Source: Mucilaginibacter rubeus
Lineage (GTDB): Bacteria > Bacteroidota > Bacteroidia > Sphingobacteriales > Sphingobacteriaceae
DNA length: 64,000 bases
Direction of reading: 5' to 3'
Assembly (NCBI RefSeq): GCF_003286415.2
Contig: NZ_CP043450.1
Span: forward strand, 7,564,001-7,628,000
The notes under the pieces are model-generated. The model did not search any database, was not told where the DNA came from, and worked only from the letters and a program-made list of their open reading frames with translations. Shown here one piece after another: positions 1 to 8,702 of this stretch (position 1 is the stretch's first letter; each line of letters begins with the position of its first letter). Made by a program: the position numbers and the translations under genes.

Positions 1-553
1 TATATTCTTCAACTGGTGAATGTCCTCTGCCGAATATTGCAATTTTCATATAATCAAACGGAACTATTGTCTGAAATACCCAGGGAACTTTTGATATCTT
101 ATGGCAAGTTTCCCCCGGTGTTTCAAGAATGCTTTGGAACTGCTTTTGAACGATCAGTTCACGCTGCATTTCAAAACGCATATAATTCTGGTGTTTATCT
201 TTGGCGATGTCAAGCATAATCAGCAGATCTTTCTCCCGGAATGGCTTTACTAAAAATCCCGCAGGACGCGTGGCTTTTGCAGCTTCCAAAACACTTTGAT
301 TTGTATTAGCCGAAACATAAATAAAACCAATATTTTTTTTATTTAAGTACTCGGCAACCTCAATCCCTTTTGAGCCATCTAAAAGAAAAATATCCAGCAG
401 AACCCAGCCCGGCAAAGTTTCTTCAATCAGTTTTAAAGCTTCCCTGACAGAGATAGCGATTCCACAAACTTCATAGCCAGCCTTTATCAACATAATGCGC
501 AAGTCATTGGCTACTACAAATTCATCTTCGACAATAAGTATTTTTTCTTTCAT
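1..553 (-). CDS. Response regulator, C-terminus beyond window edge
   Basis: The reading frame runs from the ATG at 553 off the left edge without a stop. The N-terminal ~120 residues form a CheY-like receiver: the acidic pair is in ILIVEDE, the phospho-acceptor Asp in LLDIF, and the conserved Lys in LVKPFREKD. The frame continues past the receiver for at least 60 residues (KISKVPWVFQTIVPFDY). This resembles, from memory, the start of a GAF-like region seen in Bacteroidota receiver-GAF-sigma54 AAA+ regulators, so it may not be a plain single-domain regulator. It starts 3 bp after the histidine kinase stop, so the two form one two-component operon. The output domain is inferred, not seen. Confidence 0.85.
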   Translation of the reverse strand, partial: MKEKILIVEDEFVVANDLRIMLIKAGYEVCGIAISVREALKLIEETLPGWVLLDIFLLDGSKGIEVAEYLNKKNIGFIYVSANTNQSVLEAAKATRPAGFLVKPFREKDLLIMLDIAKDKHQNYMRFEMQRELIVQKQFQSILETPGETCHKISKVPWVFQTIVPFDYMKIAIFGRGHSPVEEY

Positions 554-556
554 AAA

Positions 557-2860
557 TTAAATTACAGATACCGCCGATTCCGGCTCCTCAAACACGCTCA
601 GCATTTTTGATTTTTTCCAGATTAATTCAATGCATAATCCACCTTCATTCTTCAAATCAAATCTGGCACCCAATTGGCGGCTTAATCCTTTCATCAAATT
701 CATGCCCATTGAGCTTAAACCGTCTAAATCAAAATCGACGGGAAGCCCATTCCCGTTGTCAGCAATTTTTAGGCGCAGCAGCTCATGTTGTTGATTTAAC
801 TGGATATTGATAACGCCGTTTTTCCTGCCTTTGAATGCGTACTTAATGGCGTTAGTGATTCCCTCATTTAAAATCAACCCGAGTGGTACTGCCTGGGATA
901 CATCCAGTATAAAATCGTCTACATCTGGCAAAAAGGCAATGTAACCGCTTGTGTTAAAGCAATCTTGAAAATAGTTCAGCAGATCGTGGATATAGCTTCG
1001 CATGTTTATGCCCGATAAATTGTCGGTTTGGTAAAGCTTTTGGTGTATCAGCGAAATAGATTGCATCCGGTGCTGGCTTTCTCTGATCACATCTAAGGCG
1101 GCCTCATCATTTAAATAGGAGGATTGCGAGTTCAGCAGGGAAATAACAATCTGCAAATTATTCTTTACCCGGTGGTGAATCTCTTTCAGTAGCCATTCAC
1201 GCTCTGTCAGCAGTTCTCTTAATGATTTGTTCTGTGATTGTATTTGTACCTGCTGTTCTGACAGCTCCCGGGTTGCCCGCTGCTTGAGCTGGTAACGATT
1301 AAATCCCAATCCAAGCAAAATGACCAGTAGTGCAACGCACCCATAAAGCAGATTTCTGGCCTGTTTTTGAGACTTCATTGTATTACCCTGCAAACGGGTT
1401 TGTTGGGTGAGCAATTGAATATTCCTGTTTTTTAAAGCAATATCCTGATCCTTTTTTTCCGTTTCATATTGTATCTGTAAGGCAGCCACCTGTTTCATAT
1501 TACTTAGTTTCTCAACGGAATCACTTACCGTCTTAAACCGTTGGTAGTGATGGATAGCAGACAAATAATTCCCTTCAGCTGAATCCAGTTGAAAAGATAG
1601 TTGTTCAAGGATGATCATATCCGGGCGTTCCTTTTTCATATAGGCTGTATCCTGCAAAGCCTGGATATGTTCTTTTGCCTTTTCAAATTGCCTGGTGGCC
1701 AGGAATAATCTAACCGCCGCTAAATGTGCCTGGATGGAGGTAGCTACAAAGGCATATCCCCCCTGACGGATAGCCGCCATCATGGGGGCATAGGTGCGTT
1801 CAGCTGCTGAATACTGTCTGGTTGCTACATATGCATCGGTCAGCGCGATATATAATCTTGTATAAATCGGGTCCCTGGGAGAGCATTCCTTTAATCCACG
1901 ATTTAAGACAGTAATTGCTTTCTCATATTGGTGATTTTTGACATAGGCGTCGCCAAGAGTAGCGATATAAAATAAGATATCCCCTTCAGGCAGGTAACGT
2001 GCATTAGACAAGGCTTTCTCCAGGTAGGAGATTCGGACCGCCGGCATATTTTTTTCCCGGTAAATATCAGCCAGTATCGCATAATTATCGCATAATGTCT
2101 CTGAGTTGTGATTGTGTTCGGCAAATCTTACAGATACTAAGGCATATTTTATGGCATTTTCAAAATCTCCTTTATCAACATGACATAATGCGAGAAAATA
2201 GTAAGGGATTTCGAGTTGTCTGACTTTGTGAACCTTGTAAATAGCCAGGGCCTTATTAAGGAGGAGTATCCCCTTTTCAAATTTCTTTAAAAGCGTTTGA
2301 TTAACACTATAATACTGTAAAGCATAAGCCAGTTTTACCGAATTGGGCGCAATTTTTTGATAAATTGCAATAGCCGAACTAAAAAGAGAATCAGATGTTT
2401 TTGGATCAATTGCTTCAGTAAGGTAATATACGCCCTGCTCCGTTGCAGCATCGGCGACCAGATCGGTGAAACCTCCTTTTCGAGCGACTGATATGGCCTT
2501 TTCTAACGATAACTTCAGATGGTTATCGTCATTTTTGAGCCGGTAAATTTTAGCCTCGAGCAAACAAGACATAGCCTTGCCTTTACCGTAATTTAGTGCC
2601 GTACTCATGGAAAGGCCCTGCTTGTAATAATTCATTGCAGTATCCACATCACTCTTATTGTGAACAAATTTATCTGCATAGATAATACCCAGACTCAATA
2701 ATATCCGGGCGCGTACGGTGTCTTTGGCTGAGGATAGTTGTCGATGTAATATGACTCCTTCCTCATCTGCATGCGCTTGCGCTAAAACGTTGCTGGAATA
2801 GATCAGCCCCAGGAAAATAATCAATAGAATTCTTAAGTAGGATGGATATCGAATTAACAT
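557..2860 (-). CDS. TPR-containing sensor histidine kinase (HisKA_2 type)
   Basis: 767 residues. A signal peptide or anchor (residues 1-28) is followed by a periplasmic array of TPR-like helical repeats to about 470, then a coiled coil, a membrane segment near 503-520, and a cytoplasmic kinase. The HisKA_2 dimerisation helix carries the phospho-acceptor in EIHHRVKNNLQ (His about 562/563). The HATPase domain shows an N box in LNEGITNAIKYAFK (~665) and a G box in DNGNG (~701). It should sense a periplasmic signal through the TPRs and phosphorylate the regulator encoded 3 bp downstream. The ligand is unknown. No clear TAnnTTTG promoter was found directly upstream of 2860. Confidence 0.92.
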   Translation of the reverse strand: MLIRYPSYLRILLIIFLGLIYSSNVLAQAHADEEGVILHRQLSSAKDTVRARILLSLGIIYADKFVHNKSDVDTAMNYYKQGLSMSTALNYGKGKAMSCLLEAKIYRLKNDDNHLKLSLEKAISVARKGGFTDLVADAATEQGVYYLTEAIDPKTSDSLFSSAIAIYQKIAPNSVKLAYALQYYSVNQTLLKKFEKGILLLNKALAIYKVHKVRQLEIPYYFLALCHVDKGDFENAIKYALVSVRFAEHNHNSETLCDNYAILADIYREKNMPAVRISYLEKALSNARYLPEGDILFYIATLGDAYVKNHQYEKAITVLNRGLKECSPRDPIYTRLYIALTDAYVATRQYSAAERTYAPMMAAIRQGGYAFVATSIQAHLAAVRLFLATRQFEKAKEHIQALQDTAYMKKERPDMIILEQLSFQLDSAEGNYLSAIHHYQRFKTVSDSVEKLSNMKQVAALQIQYETEKKDQDIALKNRNIQLLTQQTRLQGNTMKSQKQARNLLYGCVALLVILLGLGFNRYQLKQRATRELSEQQVQIQSQNKSLRELLTEREWLLKEIHHRVKNNLQIVISLLNSQSSYLNDEAALDVIRESQHRMQSISLIHQKLYQTDNLSGINMRSYIHDLLNYFQDCFNTSGYIAFLPDVDDFILDVSQAVPLGLILNEGITNAIKYAFKGRKNGVINIQLNQQHELLRLKIADNGNGLPVDFDLDGLSSMGMNLMKGLSRQLGARFDLKNEGGLCIELIWKKSKMLSVFEEPESAVSVI

Positions 2861-3417
2861 AGAGTCATTGCAAGTGGTAATAGGTTCTTAATTTCCATTT
2901 TTCTCATCACGAATAATGCCATTTGCTAAATAGTACTAAATGAGGGATTTATATAGAATGCAAAATTTAAAAAACAACCAAATATCGTGAGGGGAGGCCT
3001 TTTTTGTTGATAAATGAGTGATCGGGCCACCTTGTCATTATATAACTTTTTCTATTTCCGCAGGCTCCGCTGGTATCCCGAACTCGCTTAAACATTTCCA
3101 GTTTCATCCTCCGCCCCGCTTCATTGCTGATGTTTTTTAAGCCGGTCATACAGATAGCGTGGCTTAAACTCGTAGCCGAACAGAAATGGTAGACGGGCGA
3201 AGCGCCATTTTGTTGCTGTGTTATTCCGACAGCATTTAATAACTTTATGAATTACAATTAGTCGAATTCATACTTTGTTACATATATTTTCCACAGAAAG
3301 ACATCTTAAATTATCGGAATCACTTTTTCGACGGGGGCGGCTTCCCTAACACCTACAACTTTTGCTTGTTTACAATAACTTAAAGATTCCTTATCACTGG
3401 CTCAAAACACGGTTTAA
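2861..3417. other. Intergenic region, no supported gene
   Basis: About 550 bp between divergent genes. It holds AT-rich stretches and a more GC-rich patch near 3040-3220. On the minus strand that patch can be read as a tail ending RLPFLFGYEFKPRYLYDRLKKHQQ followed by a stop at about 3120, which looks somewhat coding-like but has no recognisable start or family. The 60-residue ORF at 2967-3149 in another frame has no supporting feature. I see no RNA gene or convincing terminator. Confidence 0.4.
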
Positions 3418-3425
3418 TAATTTTG
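3418..3425 (+). promoter_or_regulatory. Putative -7 element TAATTTTG for the sigma/fecR pair
   Basis: TAATTTTG fits the Bacteroidota consensus TAnnTTTG. It places the transcription start near 3432, just upstream of the sigma factor start codons at 3449/3467. No good TTTG -33 box is seen at the right spacing, so the assignment rests on the -7 motif and position. Confidence 0.5.
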
Positions 3426-3448
3426 CCCCTGTCCAATAGTGGGTGTAT

Positions 3449-4051
3449 ATGACCGGTAAAGTTAATATGACGTTGAATGAGCGGGAAATCCTGGCCAGGT
3501 TAAAAGATCAGGATCAAAATGCCTTCACCATCATCTATAACACCTACTCCCCAAAAATCTATCGTTACGCCATCCGCTTTGTAAAATCAAATGATCTTGC
3601 CGAAGATGCAGTACACGACATCTTTGTTAAACTCTGGAATAACGCGGAGGATTTGGACATTCAAATTTCTCTTCAAGCTTACTTGTACAAGCTGGCTCAT
3701 AATCATTTGCTCAACCTGATCAGGAGGGAAGCGGTTGAAGGCCGTTACATTGACGAAATGATGAACAGCGCTGCCGATTTTAGTCAGAATACTGAGGAAA
3801 CTATCGAATATCGCGAAACCCTCGCCAAAACCCGCCAGGCTATTGATAATTTGCCGCCGCAAAGAAAACTGATATTTGAAATGGGCCGTAGCGAAGGTAT
3901 GAGCCACAAACAAATAGCCCACGAATTAAATATAGCCGATAGCACGGTTAACAACCAGATTGTAAAAGCGCTTAAATCTATCAAAGAACATTTGCTGGCT
4001 ACCGGCGCAATAGGGGCGATGGCCGCTTTTATCTTCCTTTTAAAAAAATAA
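3449..4051 (+). CDS. RNA polymerase ECF sigma-70 factor (locus A)
   Basis: About 200 residues. Region 2 is seen in AFTIIYNTYSPKIYRYAIRF and the DAVHDIFVKLW core-binding segment, and region 4 in LPPQRKLIFEMGRSEGMSHKQIAHELNIADSTVNNQI with its helix-turn-helix. A short hydrophobic tail (AIGAMAAFIFLL) follows, as is common in the Bacteroidota expansion of these factors. I start at the ATG at 3449; a GTG at 3443 and an ATG at 3467 are also in frame. Next comes fecR (68 bp later), so this is the sigma half of a cell-surface signalling unit that should drive the SusC/SusD genes downstream. Confidence 0.93.
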   Translation: MTGKVNMTLNEREILARLKDQDQNAFTIIYNTYSPKIYRYAIRFVKSNDLAEDAVHDIFVKLWNNAEDLDIQISLQAYLYKLAHNHLLNLIRREAVEGRYIDEMMNSAADFSQNTEETIEYRETLAKTRQAIDNLPPQRKLIFEMGRSEGMSHKQIAHELNIADSTVNNQIVKALKSIKEHLLATGAIGAMAAFIFLLKK

Positions 4052-4119
4052 AAATATTTTTTCATTCGCGATAGTTATACCGCTTAACCTGGGTGTCTTT
4101 ATCTATGTAGGACAGGAAT

Positions 4120-5085
4120 ATGGACCAGGAAATCATTTTATTATTACGTAAGTACGTTAACAATAACTGCAATGCCCAAGAATTGGAGCAAGTAAAACAG
4201 ATCATCACATCCGGGAAATATGATGCTGAATGGGACGCGGTTTTGCAGGAGGAAGCTTTAACTGAGGATGTCGAATTTCCAGACATGCCAGACTTCAGGC
4301 AAAGCGAAGTGTTGAACCGTATAAACCGTAGTATCAAACCGGTTAAAAAGCTGACCTTCCAGCGCTGGGGCTTGGGGGCCGCTGCCGCGATATTAATTAT
4401 GCTGTCGGCAGGTTACCTTTTTTTGGGTAATCAAAAGCCTGTTTTAAATAATCAACCGTTATTGAGTGTATCTTCAATAGCAGGGCAACAAAAAAAGATC
4501 ACCCTGGCCGATGGTACCGAGGTTACTTTGAATAGCCTAAGCACACTTCATTATAAGGATTTATTTAACGGAACTGAACGTGAGGTTTACCTGGAGGGAG
4601 AGGCTTTTTTTAACGTGGTTCATGATGCGCAACGTCCTTTTATAGTGCATACTCAAAAGTTAAATGTTCATGTACTGGGGACTTCGTTTAACGTAAGCGC
4701 TTATGTGCATGACAGAAAAACCACAGTAAGCGTAGCAACCGGAAAAGTAGGGGTAAATGTTTCCAATTCATCCCACGCGAATATGCTTTTGCCGGGCGAC
4801 AGGCTAAGCTATAATGGCAACATTCAAACAGATCATATTAACCCTGATGATGTGATGGGCTGGCAAAAAGGGGCCCTCATTTTTCACCAGGAAAGCATCC
4901 GCGATATCGCTCCTGTATTGGAACGATATTACGGTGTGCACATCTACTTCGGCAAAAATCAAAACCCGGGCAAGCAGGTTACCGCCGCTTTTAAACAGAA
5001 AACATTGCCACAGGTAATGGAAATATTAGCGCAAACCGGAGGGTTTAGCTATAGGCTGATTAACAACGAAATACATATTGATTAA
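4120..5085 (+). CDS. FecR-type anti-sigma factor (locus A)
   Basis: 321 residues. The N-terminal ~80 residues are the cytoplasmic sigma-binding part (starting DQEIILLLRKYVNNN). One membrane helix lies near 86-103, then comes the periplasmic FecR domain (ITLADGTEVTLNSLSTL ... EGEAFFNV ... VLGTSFNV) and a C-terminal DUF4974-like segment ending GFSYRLINNEIHID. In this family the periplasmic part contacts the STN domain of the TonB receptor and passes the signal to the sigma factor. The partners here are the sigma factor at 3449 and the receptor at 5234, which does carry an STN domain. Confidence 0.93.
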   Translation: MDQEIILLLRKYVNNNCNAQELEQVKQIITSGKYDAEWDAVLQEEALTEDVEFPDMPDFRQSEVLNRINRSIKPVKKLTFQRWGLGAAAAILIMLSAGYLFLGNQKPVLNNQPLLSVSSIAGQQKKITLADGTEVTLNSLSTLHYKDLFNGTEREVYLEGEAFFNVVHDAQRPFIVHTQKLNVHVLGTSFNVSAYVHDRKTTVSVATGKVGVNVSNSSHANMLLPGDRLSYNGNIQTDHINPDDVMGWQKGALIFHQESIRDIAPVLERYYGVHIYFGKNQNPGKQVTAAFKQKTLPQVMEILAQTGGFSYRLINNEIHID

Positions 5086-5097
5086 ACCCATTAAACA

Positions 5098-5215
5098 AGG
5101 AGGTACCAAAAAGATACTTTACAAAAAGTATGCGCCCTGTTGTAGCAGGGCGCAGAATATCAACTGAATTTGGAGATTCAATTAACAAAAACACGCGGGT
5201 TTTCGACCACCTGCG
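5098..5215 (+). ncRNA. Structured leader of the locus A SusC gene (hairpin pair with TTTTCGACC loop)
   Basis: The 148 bp between fecR and susC hold a perfect 8-bp hairpin (GCGCCCTG 5132-5139 / CAGGGCGC 5146-5153, loop TTGTAG). A second stem follows, CGCGGGT 5194-5200 / ACCTGCG 5209-5215 with one G-U pair, displaying TTTCGACC. The region before the second STN receptor (15237-15305) has the same order with the same nonamer TTTTCGACC in the loop but different stem bases. No T-run follows either hairpin, so these are not ordinary terminators. An isolated AGGAGG at 5098-5103 has no start codon in range. A 29-codon ORF (ATG 5130, stop 5217-5219) covers both hairpins and is an alternative reading. 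Function is not known. Confidence 0.45.
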
Positions 5216-5233
5216 ATAATCAACACTAAAATA

Positions 5234-8200
5234 ATGAAAAAAATATTTAGGTATCAATTTTTGATGCTTGTTTTTATGCTGTGCGCCACCGTGCCGCGCG
5301 CAGAAGCGCAAAATACAGAACGCGCTATAACATTTAACAGCAGCCAGGTAACACTGCAACAGTTTATAAAGCAGGTAAAAGATCAACAGGGTATTGAGTT
5401 TACATTTGATCAGGATGTGAATTCTCTGATGTCAAAAAAAATCACCGTCAGGAAAAAGAAAACAACCGTTGCTGATGCATTAAAATGGCTTACCGCCGAC
5501 TTGCCCGTTAAATATAAGGCCATCGATAATTATATCATTCTCAGCCTGGCTAACGGTAGTAAAAGCACCGGCGGCAAAGGCCATATTTCGGGAAAGATAG
5601 CGGACGAATCGGGCGAACCTTTACCCGGTGCTACTATCAGCGTGATTGAAGCCGGTGTGTCTGCAACTGCCGATAAGGATGGTCTGTTCAGTATCCCGGT
5701 AGCCGCCGGTTCGTACACGCTCGAAGTTACGTTTATCTCTTTTCAGAAAGAGGTTTTGAAAAATGTTTTGGTAGGGGATGACCGTTCGGCCTCAGTTTCG
5801 GTTGTAATGAAAGCCCAGCCAAATTCGCTTAACGAGGTTGTGGTTACGGCCCTGGGTATCAAAAAGCGTGAACGCTCATTGGGTTACGCCAGTGCGCAGT
5901 TAAGCGCTAAGGATATAAGCACCGTGCCGCAGCCTAATGTGCTAAACTCGCTGTCGGCGCGTGTGGCTGGTGTTAATGTAAGGTCAACAGGTTCAGATCC
6001 GGGTTCAAGTGTTATGGTTACCATTCGCGGGCAGTCGTCGCTCACTAAAGATAATCAGCCTTTATATGTAATAGATGGTATCCCTGTTGCGCCCGCGCTT
6101 CAAAATCCTACAGCCGGTATCGACGGTAAACAAACTATTGATTACGGTAGCCCTATTGGTGATTTGAGTGCCGATGATATTGCCAGCGTTACCGTATTAA
6201 AAGGGGCAAGCGCGGCTGCGTTATATGGCAGTAGGGCTGGCTACGGTGTTATCCTGATCACAACAAAATCGGGTGCCGAGAAAAAAGGTCTGGGGATCAG
6301 CTTTAACTCAACCACCATCTTTGATAAGGCTTACTTGTTCCCTCATTTTCAAAACGAGTATGGTTCTGGCGATTCGCCGGTTTCTGATAATACCATCAGT
6401 ACCAGCGCCTGGGGCCAACGCCTTAACGTGGGTACCAAGCTTGTTCAGTGGAACAGCCCGCTTGATGGAAACGGTAAGCAGATAGCTACCGATTGGGTCT
6501 CATATCCTAACCGGGTAAAAGATTTTTTTAAAACCGGCCATACCATTACCAATAATATTGCGGTTTCCAAATCGGGCGAGGCCGGTGATTTCAGGATCTC
6601 TTATGCCAATATGCAAAATAAAGGCATTGTTCCTAACACGGATATCAAACGCAATAACCTAAACTTTGCGGGTAACTACAATCTAAAAAAATACATAAGG
6701 CTTAGTACAAATATCGCTTACACCAATAACCAGAGCGATAACCGCCCTTCGGCTTACAGCGAAAGCGTTACTTCTGAAGTTTATAAACTTACGCCGAACA
6801 TTAATATTAATGATCTGCGCAATTACTGGGTGCCGGGCAAAGAAGGCCTGAAGCAATACAACCCCTTATCAAGCGATGATAACCCGTTTTTAATTGCTTA
6901 TGAGGAAACCAATGGCTTTAACCGTAACCGTTTAACCGGGCATGTGCAGCTTGCTGTTGATCTGCTGCCGAACCTGACGCTTACAGCACGCACCGGTCTG
7001 GATTATTACTCAGCCGATTTGAACGAAAAACGCCCGTTCAGTGCAAAGCGTAACCCTACAGGTGCCTACCTTACCGAAAATGATTACTTCAAAGAGCAAA
7101 ACAGCGATTTCCTGCTAACCTATAAATCAAAAATAGGTCATGACTGGAACTATTCAGTTTCGGCGGGTGGCAACCAGATGGATCAAAAGGTGCGTACCGT
7201 GCGTAACTATACCGGTACGCTTACGCTGCCGGGTATCTACAACCTGTCAAACGCTGCCGCCGGTTCCATGATCTTTGCCGAATCAGCCTCGCAAAAACGC
7301 ATTAACAGTATTTACGGTTTAGGCGAGATCAGCTATAAACAATGGGCATTCTTAAATTTAACTGCTCGTAACGATTGGAGCAGCACCCTGCCCGAGGCTA
7401 ACAACTCCTATTTTTACCCGTCAGCATCATTAAGTCTTATCGCATCCGATTTGCTGGGCATCAAATGGGATAAGTTATCTTATTTAAAACTTCGCGGCAA
7501 CATATCGCAGGTAGGTTCGGATACCGATCCTTACCAGCTTTACAACGTGGTGCCCTTTGATACCGATTGGGGTTCGGTTAAAAGAGCGTCGCTATCATAC
7601 GATCAAAAAAACAGTCAGTTAAAGCCTGAAATAGCAACCTCGTATGAAACAGGTGCCGATATTAGCTTTTTTAACGACAGGCTGGGCGCGAGCTTTACCT
7701 GGTATAAAACCAATAATAAAAACCAGATCATCCAGGTACCAACCACCATTGCTTCGGGTGCCAGTACAAAACTGATCAACGCGGGTAATATCCAAAACTC
7801 AGGTATCGAATTTTCATTAAACGCGGTACCTTTTAAAGGCAAATTTACCTGGCGCACCGATCTTAACTTTACCCGTAACCGCAATAAAGTTATTTCATTA
7901 ACTCCCGGTATCACCAATTATTTATTGGGCAGTACCGATGGTAGCAACGTTGAATATCTGATTAGTGAGGGCACCCAAATGGGCGATTTTTATACCCGCA
8001 GTTGGAAAAAAGTACCAAGCGGACCCTATGCAGGGCAACCTTTGTTGAATAGCAATGGCCTGCTGCAGCAATCAACCGACTTTGAAAAAATAGGCAACTA
8101 TAACCCCGACTTTATTTTAGGTATCAATAACAGCTTTACTTACGGCCCGGTTACGCTAAATGTCCTTATAGACTGGCGCAAGGGCGGCAGCTATTACTCA

Positions 8201-8692
8201 TATGTAGCTAAAAGCCTTATCGATGACGGTTTTTTGGATACCACATTACCTGGTCGTGATGCTGCTCATGGTGGTTTAGCCTGGACTGATGGCGACGGCG
8301 TAAAGAGAAACGACGGTATGATTGTACCGGGTTATATAGCTAATGCCGATGGCTCATATCGCCAAAACAACATCATCGTTGCTGCAAGTGATTACTATGA
8401 TAATAAGTACTGGAAATACTACCAGAATGATACTTTCAGCGCAAGCTATGTGAAACTGAAAGAGGTTTCGTTAACCTATACGCTTGACAAAAAAATCATG
8501 CGCCATATTCCGTTCATGAGCAACCTGTCATTATCGTTGGTGGGTTATAATTTATATACCTGGACAGCTGCCAATATGGGTTTTGATCCCGAAACAACCA
8601 TGAGCCTTTCGGGCCTGCGTTACCAGGGCGTTGGTCACTGGACATTGCCAGGCACCCGCTCATACGGTTTTAAACTGAGTGCCAATTTTTAA
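5234..8692 (+). CDS. SusC/RagA-type TonB-dependent receptor with STN domain
   Basis: 1152 residues. The order is signal peptide (1-26, cut near AEAQ), STN signalling domain (~30-100, ITFNSSQVTLQQFIKQV), carboxypeptidase-regulatory-like domain (~118-195, GKIADESGEPLPGATISV), the SusC signature LNEVVVTALGIKKRERSLGY, plug (RVAGVNVRSTGSDPGSSVMV) and a 22-strand-type barrel to the terminal F. It imports a ligand captured by the SusD lipoprotein, whose start codon lies 10 bp past this stop, and its STN domain should signal to FecR at 4120. The two phosphatases downstream suggest a phosphorylated substrate or its dephosphorylated product; that is inference. Confidence 0.95.
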   Translation: MKKIFRYQFLMLVFMLCATVPRAEAQNTERAITFNSSQVTLQQFIKQVKDQQGIEFTFDQDVNSLMSKKITVRKKKTTVADALKWLTADLPVKYKAIDNYIILSLANGSKSTGGKGHISGKIADESGEPLPGATISVIEAGVSATADKDGLFSIPVAAGSYTLEVTFISFQKEVLKNVLVGDDRSASVSVVMKAQPNSLNEVVVTALGIKKRERSLGYASAQLSAKDISTVPQPNVLNSLSARVAGVNVRSTGSDPGSSVMVTIRGQSSLTKDNQPLYVIDGIPVAPALQNPTAGIDGKQTIDYGSPIGDLSADDIASVTVLKGASAAALYGSRAGYGVILITTKSGAEKKGLGISFNSTTIFDKAYLFPHFQNEYGSGDSPVSDNTISTSAWGQRLNVGTKLVQWNSPLDGNGKQIATDWVSYPNRVKDFFKTGHTITNNIAVSKSGEAGDFRISYANMQNKGIVPNTDIKRNNLNFAGNYNLKKYIRLSTNIAYTNNQSDNRPSAYSESVTSEVYKLTPNININDLRNYWVPGKEGLKQYNPLSSDDNPFLIAYEETNGFNRNRLTGHVQLAVDLLPNLTLTARTGLDYYSADLNEKRPFSAKRNPTGAYLTENDYFKEQNSDFLLTYKSKIGHDWNYSVSAGGNQMDQKVRTVRNYTGTLTLPGIYNLSNAAAGSMIFAESASQKRINSIYGLGEISYKQWAFLNLTARNDWSSTLPEANNSYFYPSASLSLIASDLLGIKWDKLSYLKLRGNISQVGSDTDPYQLYNVVPFDTDWGSVKRASLSYDQKNSQLKPEIATSYETGADISFFNDRLGASFTWYKTNNKNQIIQVPTTIASGASTKLINAGNIQNSGIEFSLNAVPFKGKFTWRTDLNFTRNRNKVISLTPGITNYLLGSTDGSNVEYLISEGTQMGDFYTRSWKKVPSGPYAGQPLLNSNGLLQQSTDFEKIGNYNPDFILGINNSFTYGPVTLNVLIDWRKGGSYYSYVAKSLIDDGFLDTTLPGRDAAHGGLAWTDGDGVKRNDGMIVPGYIANADGSYRQNNIIVAASDYYDNKYWKYYQNDTFSASYVKLKEVSLTYTLDKKIMRHIPFMSNLSLSLVGYNLYTWTAANMGFDPETTMSLSGLRYQGVGHWTLPGTRSYGFKLSANF

Positions 8693-8702
8693 CAACCAAC
8701 AC

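Noticed and set aside
2967..3149. 60-residue ORF on the minus strand
   Set aside because: No recognisable motif and no start signal. A different frame in the same patch reads as a more protein-like tail, so this frame is probably incidental.
5132..5153. Terminator between fecR and susC
   Set aside because: The stem is perfect but is followed by AGAATATC and not a T-run, and a second conserved stem follows. A leader element fits better.
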